From contig NZ_JAAIYO010000003.1 of the NCBI RefSeq assembly GCF_014930455.1, positions 124,001 through 188,000 on the forward strand: a stretch of 64,000 bases of DNA, read 5' to 3'. The stretch comes from Corallococcus soli (GTDB taxonomy: Bacteria; Myxococcota; Myxococcia; Myxococcales; Myxococcaceae). Shown here piece after piece: positions 36,509 to 45,900 of this stretch. Each line of letters opens with the position of its first letter. Within the stretch, counting starts at the first letter, position 1. The notes beneath the pieces are model-generated. The model searched no databases. It had not been told where the DNA came from and was given only the letters and a program-made list of their open reading frames with translations. Both the position numbers and the translations under genes were made by a program.

Positions 36509-37558
36509 CTACTTTGAATCCAGGCTCGTCGTGTCGATGACGAAGCGGTAGCGCACGTCGCCCTTGAGCATGCGCTCGTAGGCTTCGTTGATCTTCTGGA
36601 TGGGGATGACCTCCACGTCGGAGGCGACCTGGTGCTTCGCGCAGAAGTCGAGCATCTCCTGCGTCTCGCGGATGCCGCCGATGAGCGAGCCGCCCAGCTT
36701 GCGCCGCTTCATGATGAGCGGGAAGGAGGCCAGCGGCGAGGGGGCCTCCGGGGCGCCCACGAGGATCATCGTGCCGTCCCGCTTCAGCAGGCCCAGGTAT
36801 GCGTTGTAGTCGTGCGGCGCGGAGACGGTGTCGAGGATGAAGTCGAACTGGTTCGCCAGCGCCTTGAAGGTCTTCTTGTCCGACGTGGCGGCGAAGTGCG
36901 CCGCGCCCAGGGAGAGGGCGTCATCGCGCTTGGAGGGGGAGGTGCTGAGCACCGTCACCTCGGCGCCCATCGCCTTGCCCAGCTTCACGCCCATGTGGCC
37001 CAGGCCGCCCAGGCCCACGACGGCCAGCTTGTCACCGGCCTTCAGGCCATAGTGGCGCAGGGGGGAGTACGTGGTGATGCCCGCGCACAGCAGCGGCGCG
37101 GCGCGCTCCAGGGGGATGCCCTCCGGGATGCGCAGGACGTACTTCGCGTCCACGGTGATGCTGCGGGAGTAGCCGCCGTAGGTGGGCGCGCCGTCATGCT
37201 CGCGGCCATTGTAGGTGTTCACGCAGCCGCGCTCGCAGTACTGCTCCTCGCCCTCCAGGCAGGACGGGCACTCGCGGCACGAGTCCACGAAGCAGCCCAC
37301 GCCCACGGAGTCCCCGACCTTGAAGGCGGTGACGGCGCCGCCGACCTGGGACACCTTCCCGACGATTTCGTGTCCCGGCACCATGGGGAAGAGGGCGCCG
37401 CCCCACTCGTCGCGGGCCTGGTGGATGTCGGAGTGGCACACCCCGCAGTACTGGATGTCGATGAGCACGTCCTGGGCACGCGGCTCGCGGCGCTCCAGGG
37501 TGAAGGGGCCGAGCGCGGCTTTCGCGGCGGACGCGGCATAGGCTTGGGTGGTCGGCAA
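36509..37558 (-). CDS. Zinc alcohol/aldehyde reductase (YahK-like, NADPH)
   Basis: 349 aa if translation starts at TTG 37558, which has a GGAG about 8-10 bp upstream and gives the family length of E. coli YahK. The longer frame to 37693 lacks protein character. Catalytic zinc Cys/His lie in YCGVCHSDIHQ and PGHEIVG. The structural zinc lobe is CRECPSCLEGEEQYCERGC. The cofactor loop GLGGLGHMGVKLGKAMG is present, followed by TTYSPLRHYG. These enzymes reduce broad aldehydes with NADPH. The unusual start deserves checking. Confidence 0.85.
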   Translation of the reverse strand: MPTTQAYAASAAKAALGPFTLERREPRAQDVLIDIQYCGVCHSDIHQARDEWGGALFPMVPGHEIVGKVSQVGGAVTAFKVGDSVGVGCFVDSCRECPSCLEGEEQYCERGCVNTYNGREHDGAPTYGGYSRSITVDAKYVLRIPEGIPLERAAPLLCAGITTYSPLRHYGLKAGDKLAVVGLGGLGHMGVKLGKAMGAEVTVLSTSPSKRDDALSLGAAHFAATSDKKTFKALANQFDFILDTVSAPHDYNAYLGLLKRDGTMILVGAPEAPSPLASFPLIMKRRKLGGSLIGGIRETQEMLDFCAKHQVASDVEVIPIQKINEAYERMLKGDVRYRFVIDTTSLDSK

Positions 37559-37704
37559 GTGAGGAGGCTCCAGGGGGGAATCGCGGCGAAGTCCTTCCGG
37601 AAGCTCCGGAAGGGGCGCGGAAGCTAATGGAGACGCGCGCCGCGTGCCCTGGAAAGCGCGGGGAGTGGACCCCGGGAGCGTCCTCCACGACACTCCCGCG
37701 CACC

Positions 37705-38208
37705 ATGAGCCAGGATCGTCTCCAGCAGTCGCAGGCCCCCGGTGGTCCCCATCACCTCCTCGCCCGGTGTGTCGGAGATTGGGAGGGCACGGCGCGAACG
37801 TGGTTCGAACCGGACAAACTGGGAGATGAGTCCCCCATCTCCGGGAGCATCCGGTCCGTGCTCGGCGGCCGGTTCGTGGTGCACGAGTACGCGTCTTCGC
37901 TGGGCGGCAAGCCGCTGTCGGGCATCGCCACCCTGGGTCACCACCTGGACGGTCGGCAGTTCACCATGTCGTGGGTGGACACCTTCCACGTGGGCTCCGA
38001 CATCATGACCCTGCTGGGGGACGCCGGGGTCAGCGACCGGTTCTCGGTGCTCGGCAGCTACTTCACGGGGGAGCAGTCACCCCGCTGGGGCTGGCGCGTG
38101 GACATCGAGCAGCCCTCGTCCGACTCGCTCGTCATCACGCACTTCAACGTGCCCCCCGGTGAGGCGGCGCAGAAGGCCATTGAAATCCAGTACCGACGGC
38201 GCGGTTGA
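37705..38208 (+). CDS. DUF1579-like protein
   Basis: 167 aa, soluble. The pattern LLARCVGDWEGTARTWFEPDKLGDESPISGSIRSVLGGRFVVHEY ... GIATLGHHLDGRQFTMSWVDTFHVG matches DUF1579, a lipocalin-like beta-barrel family of unknown function. It abuts the convergent methyltransferase gene (stop codons at 38208 and 38209). Confidence 0.78.
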   Translation: MSQDRLQQSQAPGGPHHLLARCVGDWEGTARTWFEPDKLGDESPISGSIRSVLGGRFVVHEYASSLGGKPLSGIATLGHHLDGRQFTMSWVDTFHVGSDIMTLLGDAGVSDRFSVLGSYFTGEQSPRWGWRVDIEQPSSDSLVITHFNVPPGEAAQKAIEIQYRRRG

Positions 38209-38781
38209 TCATCGAAGGGGCTTGCGCGCGAGGACCCGCGCCTCGTGCCGGCCGCCGTCCGTCCAGCCCTCGGTGAGTGAGAGGGATTGGAGGTCCTGGA
38301 GGAGGGTGGGCAGCTCGCCGTCCTCCAGGAGGAACCGCGCGGACGGGTGTGGATGGCGTTGCAGGTTGCTCCGGGTGGGCTGCGCGTAGACGAACAACCC
38401 ACCCGGCGCGAGCACCGCCGGGAGCGCGGCGAAGAGGGGCCGCCAGAGGTAGTTCAGGCACACGACCAGGTCGAACGGGCCCGGCGGCAGCGGGTCCACC
38501 TCCAGGTCCAGGCGCAGGAGCCCCAGGTCCAGTCCGTCGGCCCGCGCGAGCGCCCCCGCCTGTTCCAGGGCCACGTCGGAGACGTCCACCAGCGTCACGT
38601 CCAGCCCGCGCTTCGCGAGCCAGCGCGCGTCGTGTCCCTGTCCCCCAGCCAGGTCGAGCGCACGGCCCGTGGTGGGCAGCCGGTCCGCGAGCGAGCGCAG
38701 GAAGTCCGACGGCTCCCTTGGGACGGGGGACTGCCGGTAGCGGTCGTTCCAGCGCTGACGGTCGTCCTGGGACTGGGACAC
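38209..38781 (-). CDS. Class I SAM-dependent methyltransferase
   Basis: 190 aa from GTG 38781, which follows a GGAGG; a TTG at 38796 overlapping the upstream stop is an alternative. Motif I (ALDLAGGQGHDARWLAKRG), the ribose-binding acidic motif (VTLVDVSDVALEQA) and the post-II region (FDLVVCLNYLWRPL) are clear. It resembles TehB/UbiE-like small-molecule methyltransferases. Substrate unknown. It lies immediately downstream of the PEP-mutase-like gene in the same direction. Confidence 0.82.
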   Translation of the reverse strand: MSQSQDDRQRWNDRYRQSPVPREPSDFLRSLADRLPTTGRALDLAGGQGHDARWLAKRGLDVTLVDVSDVALEQAGALARADGLDLGLLRLDLEVDPLPPGPFDLVVCLNYLWRPLFAALPAVLAPGGLFVYAQPTRSNLQRHPHPSARFLLEDGELPTLLQDLQSLSLTEGWTDGGRHEARVLARKPLR

Positions 38782-38792
38782 GAAGCCTCCGC

Positions 38793-39602
38793 TCAACGGC
38801 GGGTCATCAGGTTGTTGAGGGACGGGTAGCTGGCGGCCTCCTCGAACAGCGCGGCGGAGTGTCCATCACGCAGGAAGGCGGAGGCGAGCGCGCCCGCGCG
38901 TCCCCAGAGGGCCTGCGCGATGGCGGAGCCGGCGCTGAGGCGCCGCACGCCCAACCGTTGCAGCTCCGGGGCGCTGGGGAGGTTGGGTTTTGCCATGATG
39001 TTCACGGGCAGCGGCGTGCCGCGCGTGAGGGCCTGGAGGTCGTCCGCGTCCGTGGCGCCGGGGACGAAGAGGCCGTCCGCGCCGGCCTGCTGGTAGCGGG
39101 CGGCGCGGGCCAGGGTCTCCTCCACGCGGCGCTCGGCGGGGACGAGCCCGCGCAGGAAGACGTCCGTGCGCGCGTTGACGAAGACGTCCACGCCCGCCCG
39201 CGCGCCGGCCTGCTTCGCGCGTTCAATCTTCGCCGCGAGCAGCTCCGGAGGGCCGCCGCCATCCTCCAGGTTGATGCCCACGACGCCCGCGGACAGCAGC
39301 CGCGCCACGTTCTCACCCACGGTGGCCGGGTCGTCGGAGTAGCCGCCCTCCGCATCCACCGTGAGGGGCACGCGGATGACCGCGGTGATGGCCTGGGCCG
39401 TGGCGATGAGCGCGTCCATGGGCAGCGCATTGCCATCCGGATGGCCGAGCGCCCAGGCAAGGCCCGCGCTGGTGGTGGCGATGGCGCGGGCGCCCAGGCT
39501 CTCGAACAGTTTCGCGCTGCCGGCATCCCAGACGTTCGGCAGGAGGAGCAGGTCGGGGCCCTGGTGCAGCGCGCGGAACGTCTTGGCGGTGGCGTCGGTC
39601 AT
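38793..39602 (-). CDS. Isocitrate lyase/PEP mutase-superfamily protein
   Basis: 269 aa, TIM-barrel pattern. Catalytic-site segments are recognisable: LLLPNVWDAGSAKLFESLGARAIATTSAGLAWALG, PLTVDAEGGYSD, VVGINLEDGGGP and VFVNARTDVFLRG. The lyase Cys loop of methylisocitrate lyase (KKCGH) is not seen, so oxaloacetate hydrolase, PEP mutase-like or another C-C/C-P lyase function is possible. It overlaps or abuts the methyltransferase gene and probably shares its transcript. Confidence 0.8.
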   Translation of the reverse strand: MTDATAKTFRALHQGPDLLLLPNVWDAGSAKLFESLGARAIATTSAGLAWALGHPDGNALPMDALIATAQAITAVIRVPLTVDAEGGYSDDPATVGENVARLLSAGVVGINLEDGGGPPELLAAKIERAKQAGARAGVDVFVNARTDVFLRGLVPAERRVEETLARAARYQQAGADGLFVPGATDADDLQALTRGTPLPVNIMAKPNLPSAPELQRLGVRRLSAGSAIAQALWGRAGALASAFLRDGHSAALFEEAASYPSLNNLMTRR

Positions 39603-39640
39603 GGCAGGCTTTCGGAAGGGATGCGAGGGATTGAGAGGGT

Positions 39641-40171
39641 TCAGGCTCTGGGCGCGTGGGTGCGTTCGTGGTCGATCAGCCAGCGTTTGCGCTCGATGCC
39701 CCCGGCATAGCCTGTCAGGGAGGCATTGGCACCCACGACGCGGTGACACGGCACGACGATGCCCACGGGGTTGGCGCCATTGGCCGCGCCCACGGCCCGC
39801 ACCGCCGTGGGCCGGCCAATGCGCTCGGCGAGCCGGGCGTAGGTGGTGGTGGTGCCGGCGGGGATTTCGCGCAGGGCGCGCCAGACCTCGCGCTGGAACG
39901 GGGTGCCGGCGGTCTCCACGGGCAGGGCTTCGATGGCGCTGACGTCCCCACGCAGGTAGGCCTGGAGCGCGGAGGTGCGGCCGGACGGGTCGCGCGCGGG
40001 TTCCAGGACGCAGCCGCCCTCGCCGTAGTGCAGGCGCAGCAGCCGGTGCATGCGGGCCTCGTAGCCCTCCCAGTCCAGGGCGCGCAGCCGGCCGGCCTCG
40101 TCGCAGACGAGGAGCATGGGCCCGGCCGGGGTGGGTGTGGCATCAATGAAGAAGCGCTGGCGCGGCGGCAT
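39641..40171 (-). CDS. ogt: Methylated-DNA-[protein]-cysteine S-methyltransferase
   Basis: 176 aa. The acceptor Cys is in the invariant PCHRVVG motif near the end, after the helix-turn-helix segment GTTTTYARLAERIGRPTAVRAVGAANGANP that reads the DNA. It repairs O6-methylguanine or O4-methylthymine by irreversible alkyl transfer. The start (40171) overlaps the upstream AdaA-AlkA gene by 29 bp, so the two repair activities are produced together. Confidence 0.9.
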   Translation of the reverse strand: MPPRQRFFIDATPTPAGPMLLVCDEAGRLRALDWEGYEARMHRLLRLHYGEGGCVLEPARDPSGRTSALQAYLRGDVSAIEALPVETAGTPFQREVWRALREIPAGTTTTYARLAERIGRPTAVRAVGAANGANPVGIVVPCHRVVGANASLTGYAGGIERKRWLIDHERTHAPRA

Positions 40172-41678
40172 GGGTTCCTCGCGAGGAAGGGGGGCGGGGC
40201 CGCGCGGCATCGGCGGCCCAGAGGTGTTGGGCGGCATAGGCGCGCCAGGGGCTCCAGGCCTCGGCGTGCTGGAGCAGGGCTTCCGGGGTGGGGCGCGGAC
40301 CGCCGGGAGCCGTCGCGGCGCGCAGGAGGGCGACGTCGGAGGCGGGAAAGGCATCCGTCTCACGGACGGCGCGCAGGGCGATGTACTGGGCGGTCCACTC
40401 GCCGATGCCGGGCAGGCGCGTGAAGCGGGCGACGGTGTCCGCCAGCGAGGGGCCGGGCTGGAACAGGGCGGGGTCGGCCACGGTGGCGGCCGCGAGGCTG
40501 GAGAGGGTGCGGGCCCGTGCGGCGGGCATGCCCAGGCAGGTGAGGTCCGCGGCGGCGACGACGTGGGGCAGGGGAAAGGCGCGCAGGAGGCGGGCGTCCC
40601 CGGTGGACTCCGGGTCCAGCGGCTCGCCGAAGGTCGCGAGGAGCCGGTTGCCCAGGCCCCTGGCGGCGCTGACCGTCACCTGCTGGCCCAGGATGGCGCG
40701 CACCGCCAACTCGAAGCCGTCCCAGCCTCCCGGGGCGCGCAGGCCGGGACGGGCGGCGATGAGCGGCGCGAGCAGCGCGTCTTGTGACAGGTGAACGTGG
40801 ATGGCGTCCACGTCCGCGCCGACGTCGAAGACGCGCCGGAGCCGCGCGATGACGGGGGGCAGCATCCGCACGTCGCTGACGCGCAGGGTGGCGCGCAGGC
40901 CGTCGAGCCTCTTCGCGGGGGCGATCTCCACGGAGCCACGCCCCAGGGGATGGAGCACGGTGCGCAGGTAGCGGCCGGGCTCGACGAGCTCCATGCCGGT
41001 GAGCGCGCGAGCCTCCAGGTGGGCCACCATCGAGCCCCAGTCATAGGGCGGCCGGTAGGGGATGAAGAGGGTGACGACGGGCACCGCGGACGCAGCGGGA
41101 GCGACGGGCGAGCGGGCGCGGCGCAGGGCCCCAGGGGGACGCTGGTAGAGGGCCTGGAAGACGGCGTTGAAGCGCCGGACGCTGCCGAAGCCGGAGGCCA
41201 GGGCGACCTCGGCCATGGACAGGTGCGTTTCGTGGAGGAGCTGGCGGGCGAAGAGGACGCGGCGCGTCTGCGCCACGGCGATGGGGGATGCCCCCAGGTG
41301 TTGCTGGAACAGGCGCCGCAGCTGGCGCTCGCCGACGCCCAGCCGGGCCGCCAGGGCCTCGACGTTCCCGTCATCGGCGTCGAGCAGCCCGTCGGCGATG
41401 AGGACCAGGGCGCGGGAGACGGTGACGGAGGTGCCGCGCCAGGGAGCGAGGGTGGGGGAGGTCTCCGGCCGGCAGCGCAGGCACGGGCGGAAGCCGGCCT
41501 CCTGGGCCGCGGCGGCGGAGGGATAGAAGGCGCAGTTCTCGAAGCGGGGCGCGCGGGCCGGGCAGACGGGGCGGCAGTAGATGCGCGTCGTCCTCACCGC
41601 CGTGAAGAAGCGCCCGTCGAAGCGGGCGTCCCGCGTCGTCAGCGCGCGGTAGCAGGAGGCGGGGTCCAGGCCGTTCAT
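40143..41678 (-). CDS. AdaA-AlkA fusion: alkylation-response regulator and glycosylase
   Basis: 511 aa. Residues ~8-80 form the Ada N-terminal zinc domain (CRPVCPARAPRFENCAFYPSA, then CLRC). An AraC-type helix-turn-helix pair follows (ARLGVGERQLRRLFQQHLGASPIAVAQTRRVLFARQLL). Residues ~200-490 form an AlkA-like 3-methyladenine glycosylase with VRAILGQQVTVSAARGL and a HhH segment GIGEWTAQYIALRA, with the catalytic Asp in DAFPASDVALL. The AdaB methyltransferase is not fused here but is encoded directly downstream with a 29-bp overlap. Transcription of both probably rises when the Cys is methylated. Confidence 0.88.
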   Translation of the reverse strand: MNGLDPASCYRALTTRDARFDGRFFTAVRTTRIYCRPVCPARAPRFENCAFYPSAAAAQEAGFRPCLRCRPETSPTLAPWRGTSVTVSRALVLIADGLLDADDGNVEALAARLGVGERQLRRLFQQHLGASPIAVAQTRRVLFARQLLHETHLSMAEVALASGFGSVRRFNAVFQALYQRPPGALRRARSPVAPAASAVPVVTLFIPYRPPYDWGSMVAHLEARALTGMELVEPGRYLRTVLHPLGRGSVEIAPAKRLDGLRATLRVSDVRMLPPVIARLRRVFDVGADVDAIHVHLSQDALLAPLIAARPGLRAPGGWDGFELAVRAILGQQVTVSAARGLGNRLLATFGEPLDPESTGDARLLRAFPLPHVVAAADLTCLGMPAARARTLSSLAAATVADPALFQPGPSLADTVARFTRLPGIGEWTAQYIALRAVRETDAFPASDVALLRAATAPGGPRPTPEALLQHAEAWSPWRAYAAQHLWAADAARPRPPSSRGTHAAAPALLH

Positions 41679-41750
41679 GGGGTGAAGTTCCCACGGAGGG
41701 CGCTGTCTGTCTGGCCGTTTTCGGACGTGGACGTGGGGCGCCTGACGAAA

Positions 41751-41764
41751 GGGGCTTCAGCCCC
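41751..41764 (-). terminator. Possible terminator after the stand-alone AT gene
   Basis: GGGGC-TTCA-GCCCC forms a 5-bp stem 16 bp beyond the AT stop. On the minus strand it is followed by TTTCG, a short T-run. The stem is short and partial read-through into the AdaA-AlkA gene is possible. Confidence 0.35.
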
Positions 41765-41779
41765 GCGCCGTCGCTGTCG

Positions 41780-42685
41780 TCACGAGAGGATCTGCGCCGT
41801 GGCGGTCCGCAGGGAGGGCTCCGTACGCCTCGCCAGGGAGGAGACGACCTTGCTGTCGCCCACCTCGAGCACCTGGGTGATTCCCAGACCCACGAGCGCC
41901 TGGACACACTGCATCCAGAGGACCGGGGCGACGAGCTGATCCACCATGGACCGGCGGATGCAGACCAGCGTCTTCACGGCCTGGGCCGTGGTGTTGAGGA
42001 TCACCGGACACCGGGGCATGCGAAGCGGGATGCTGGCCACCACCGCCCGCCACTCTTCCAGCATCCGACCCATGAGCGGCGAATGGAACGCCTGGCTGAC
42101 GTGGAGCCGCACACACTCGCTGGCGCCCGCGGGGATGGCGCGCTGCTGGAAGCGCTCCAGGGCCGCGGGGCTCCCCGACAGGACGAACTGGCCCGGGCTG
42201 TTGTGCAGGGCCACCACGAGCACGTCGTCCCGCTTCACCGCCTCACAGAGCTCCTGGACGCGCGGCGCATCCAGCCCCATGACCGCGAGCATGCCTCCGG
42301 GCTCCGTGACCTGGGCCATCAGCTCTCCGCGCTTGCGGACCGCCCGGACCGCCGCCGCGAGCGTCAGGCTTCGGGCCGCCACCAGGGCCGAAAACTCCCC
42401 CACGCTGTGCCCTGCGACCGCCGCGGGTTGGAGCCCCTGCTCCTCCAGCATCGCCAGACATGCGACACTGCATGTGACAATGGCTGGCTGGGCATTCTCC
42501 GTGGCTGTGAGCCTTTCCAGCGGCCCCTCCAGGCACAGGCGGGTGAGATCCATTCCCACGGCTTCGGAGGCCTCTTCGAACACCCGCCGGGCCGCGCTGG
42601 AGCGCTCCAGTTGCTGCTGGCCCATGCCGACCCGTTGGGAGCCCTGCCCTGGGAAGATCCACCCTGACACGTCGTTCATGCTCAA
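41780..42685 (-). CDS. Stand-alone malonyl-CoA:ACP transacylase-like AT
   Basis: 301 aa, the size of FabD. The fold opens IFPGQGSQRVGMG, the nucleophile elbow is GHSVGEFSAL, and the distal His is in SQAFHSPLMGRM. FHSP in this position is typical of malonyl-selective ATs. It is divergent from the large synthase operon (226 bp between starts) and is well placed to load carrier domains in trans. The KS-KS-AT protein carries a second, atypical AT, so this one may supply the malonyl units. Substrate specificity is inferred. Confidence 0.85.
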   Translation of the reverse strand: MSMNDVSGWIFPGQGSQRVGMGQQQLERSSAARRVFEEASEAVGMDLTRLCLEGPLERLTATENAQPAIVTCSVACLAMLEEQGLQPAAVAGHSVGEFSALVAARSLTLAAAVRAVRKRGELMAQVTEPGGMLAVMGLDAPRVQELCEAVKRDDVLVVALHNSPGQFVLSGSPAALERFQQRAIPAGASECVRLHVSQAFHSPLMGRMLEEWRAVVASIPLRMPRCPVILNTTAQAVKTLVCIRRSMVDQLVAPVLWMQCVQALVGLGITQVLEVGDSKVVSSLARRTEPSLRTATAQILS

Positions 42686-42731
42686 GCCGGTCCGGTCCCT
42701 GATGGGTGGTGAGGAACTGCCTCACTCCCCG

Positions 42732-42773
42732 TAAATACCGGACCTTGCGGGACTCGTACAATAGGTGTAGAAT
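42732..42773. promoter_or_regulatory. Putative divergent promoters of the synthase locus
   Basis: This AT-rich island sits in the 226-bp gap between the AT gene (minus) and the first KS gene (plus). For the plus strand, TTGCGG (42745-42750) and TAGAAT (42768-42773) are separated by exactly 17 bp. For the minus strand, TTGTAC (42761-42756) and TATTTA (42737-42732) have an 18-bp spacer. The two predicted promoters overlap, so their regulation is probably linked. The plus transcript would have a 5' leader of about 130 nt. Confidence 0.4.
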
Positions 42774-42911
42774 GATACGGTGTCCATGCAGTGGCCGTGT
42801 CGGAGCGTGAAGGTGGGGCGCAGGGACCGGGCGTGTATCGCGCGACAGAATCCATACATCTCCTTGCGGAAACCAGACGGGGCCTGATCTCGCACTGGTG
42901 ATGAAAGAGTC

Positions 42912-45900
42912 ATGCCGGACACGCGTTTCAGGCCGATTGCCATTGTGGGCCTTGGCAATGTCTTTCCCAAGGCGACAGGCGTCGAGGCCTTCTGGGGGCA
43001 GCTGCTGGATGGGCGCACCGCCATTCGCGATCTGGGGGACACCCAGGCGCTCCCTGGCTGGTATTACGACGCGGACCCTGCGGCTGCTGATCGGACCTAC
43101 TGCAAGCACGCTGCGTTGCTGGAGGATCTGAACCTCGACTACCGCAAGTATCGGATCCCGCCCAAGACGTTCCAGGACATGCACAGGACGCAGCTGGCGT
43201 TCCTGGAAGCGACGTCGCAAGCGCTTGAGGATTCCAAGGCGCTCATGGCGGGGATCGCTCCTGAACGCGTGAGCTTCGTCCTTGGCTCCCTGGGCGGCGG
43301 CCTGCGGCCGGACACCCGGGTCCGGACCCGCCTGCTGGACATGGAGCGCTCCCTCTCTGAATCACAGTCACTGACCGCGCTGGGCCCCGGTGTCGCGGCG
43401 GAGGTGCGCGCTTCGGTCGTCCAGCAGCTCGAAGCCGAGATGGCGGGGCTCACCGAGGACGAAGCGATCGCCTCGTTCAGCAGCGTGTGGGTCGGACGGG
43501 CGGCGAAGCTCTTCAACCTCCGGGGGCCCCACACCACGGTCGACGCGGGCTACGCCTCCAGCCTCGCCGCCATCCAGACCGCGAGTCACCAGCTCAACTC
43601 CGGCGACTGCGACGTGGCACTGGCGGGGGGCTGCAGCCAGCTGCTCACGCCGCATGACCTGGTGGCCTTCAGCAAGCTGGGCGGTCTGGCGGTCTCCTCG
43701 CTGACCCCATTCGATCATCGCGCGAACGGGACACTCCTGGGCGAAGGGGTGGGCATCTTCGTCCTGCGCCGGTTGGATGACGCCGTGGCGGCCGGGGAGA
43801 GGATCCACGCGGTCATCCGGGGCGTCGGTGCCGCCTCCGACGGCAAGGGCAAGACGTTGCTGGCGCCCAACACCCGGGGCCAGGTGCTGGCGATGCGCCG
43901 GGCCTACGAACAGGCGGGCTACGGTCCAGAGGACGTGCAGTACGTGGAGTGCCATGCCACGGGCACCGCCCTGGGCGACCTCACGGAGCTCGCGAGCCTG
44001 AAGGAGGTGTTTGGCCGCCAGCAGGCCGCCGGGAGCGTCATGCTGGGTGGGGTCAAGGAGCTGACCGGCCACCTGCAGGCGGCGGCGGGGGCGGCGGGCC
44101 TGATGAAGGCCACCCTGGCGCTGTCGCACCGGTTCCTGCCGCCCCAGCACTCGTTCCAGGCCCCCGCGAGAGGAATTGAGTTCGAGGGCACCCCCTTCTA
44201 CATCTCCACGCAAGGCAAGCCCTGGCCGGCGGTCTCCAGCGGCCCCCGGCGCGCGGGCGTCAGCGCCTTCAGCTTCGGCGGAATCAGCTACCACCTGACC
44301 CTGGAGGAGCACGCGCCGGAGTATCACGCGGCGCTCGCCAGGACGCTGCCGGCCTCCGAGTCCGCCGAGCCCATCGCGATTGTCGGCCTGGGCGGCCTCT
44401 TCCCAGACGCTCCGAACCCGGAGGCGCTGTGGCGGAACCTGGTGGACAAGCGCTGCGCCATTGCTGGCATCCCACCGGAGCGCGCGCCCATTGCCCGCTA
44501 CCTGGATCCCACCCGCAAGAGCAAGGTCCGGCCCTACACCGATCTCGCGGGCTCCATCGTGGACGGCACCTGGCCCCAGGAGCGGATCCGGGTTCCGCCC
44601 AAGGTCTCGTCGCAGATCGACCGGGGCCACAGCTGGTGCATGAAGGCCGCGCTCCAGGCGCTGGACGACGCGGGCTACACCCCCGGGGCCGTGGATCCCC
44701 GGCGCGTGGGCGTCGTGATGGGATACCTGCCGCCCCTGGAGCGTGAGTTCCAGACCCAGGCCCGCGTGTACTACGCGGAGTTCGATGGTCGCCTCGCCGC
44801 GCACCTGCGCAAGCGCGGCCTCGATGAGGCGACGGTGGCGCGGATCCGCGCCGAGACGGAGGCGCGCTACAAGAGCGAGCTGCCGCCCATCACCGAGGAC
44901 ACCCTGCTGGGATACCTGGGCAGCCTCTCCTCGAGCCGCATCGCCCACCACCTGGACTTCCAGGGGCCCGCGCTCATGGTGGAGTCCGCCTGCGCCTCCA
45001 GCCTGGTCGCGGTGGACGTCGCCATGCACCAGCTGCGCACGGGGGCGTGCGACATGATGCTCGCGGGCGGCATGTATGCGTCATTGGGCGTGGATGCGCT
45101 CAGCCAGTGCTGTTCATTCGGGGGCTTGTCGCAGACGGGCTCCTTCCCGTTCGACGCCAGGGCGGATGGCTACATCTCCAGTGAAGGCGCCTCCCTGCTC
45201 GTGCTCAAGCGCCTGTCGGATGCGCGGGCCGCGGGGGATCGCATCTACGCGGTGATCCGCGCGGTCGCGGGTGCCACGGATCCGAAGAACGCCTCCATCT
45301 GGGCGCCCGGTGTGGAGGGACAGGTGCAGGCGGTCCGACGCGCGGTGGAGAAGGCGGGCGTGTCCGCCTCCGACATCCAGTACGTGGAAGGACACGGCAC
45401 GGGCACCCCTGTCGGCGACCCCATCGAGGTGGAGACCTATCAAACGGTCTATGGCGAGGCGGCGCGGGGCGCGAAGATCTTCCTGGGGTCCATCAAGTCC
45501 AACATCGGTCACCTGAACTCCGGGGCGGGCGCCGCCGCCCTCACCAAGGTCGCGCTGGCCCTGCACCGCAAACAGATCCCCCCGAACCTGGGCTTCGAGC
45601 GTCCCAACCCCCGCATCCCCTGGGACCGCATTCCGTTCCAGGTGCCCACGGAGGTTGCGGCCTGGGACGTGCCCGTCAACGGGGTGCGAAGGGCGGGGGT
45701 GTCCTCGTTCGGGCTGGGGGGAACGAGCTTCCACGCCATCGTGGAGGAGTGCCCGCTGGATGCCGTGCCGCGAGCCCCCCGGGTGACCACGGTGGAGGAG
45801 CCCGAGCGTCCTCCCTTCCTGCACCTGTGCGGCGCCAGCGCGACGGACATCCTCCAGCAGGTGGACGGGCTGCTCCTGAAGCTGGAGCGGGAACCCCTGG

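Noticed and set aside
36632-37627. Plus-strand open frame of 331 codons
   Set aside because: Antisense to the zinc-dehydrogenase gene, which has complete zinc and cofactor motifs.
43551-43553. Tyr214 codon in the first KS as a sequencing error
   Set aside because: The two other didomains also lack Cys in the first KS with different codons and surrounding sequence, so a single error is unlikely.
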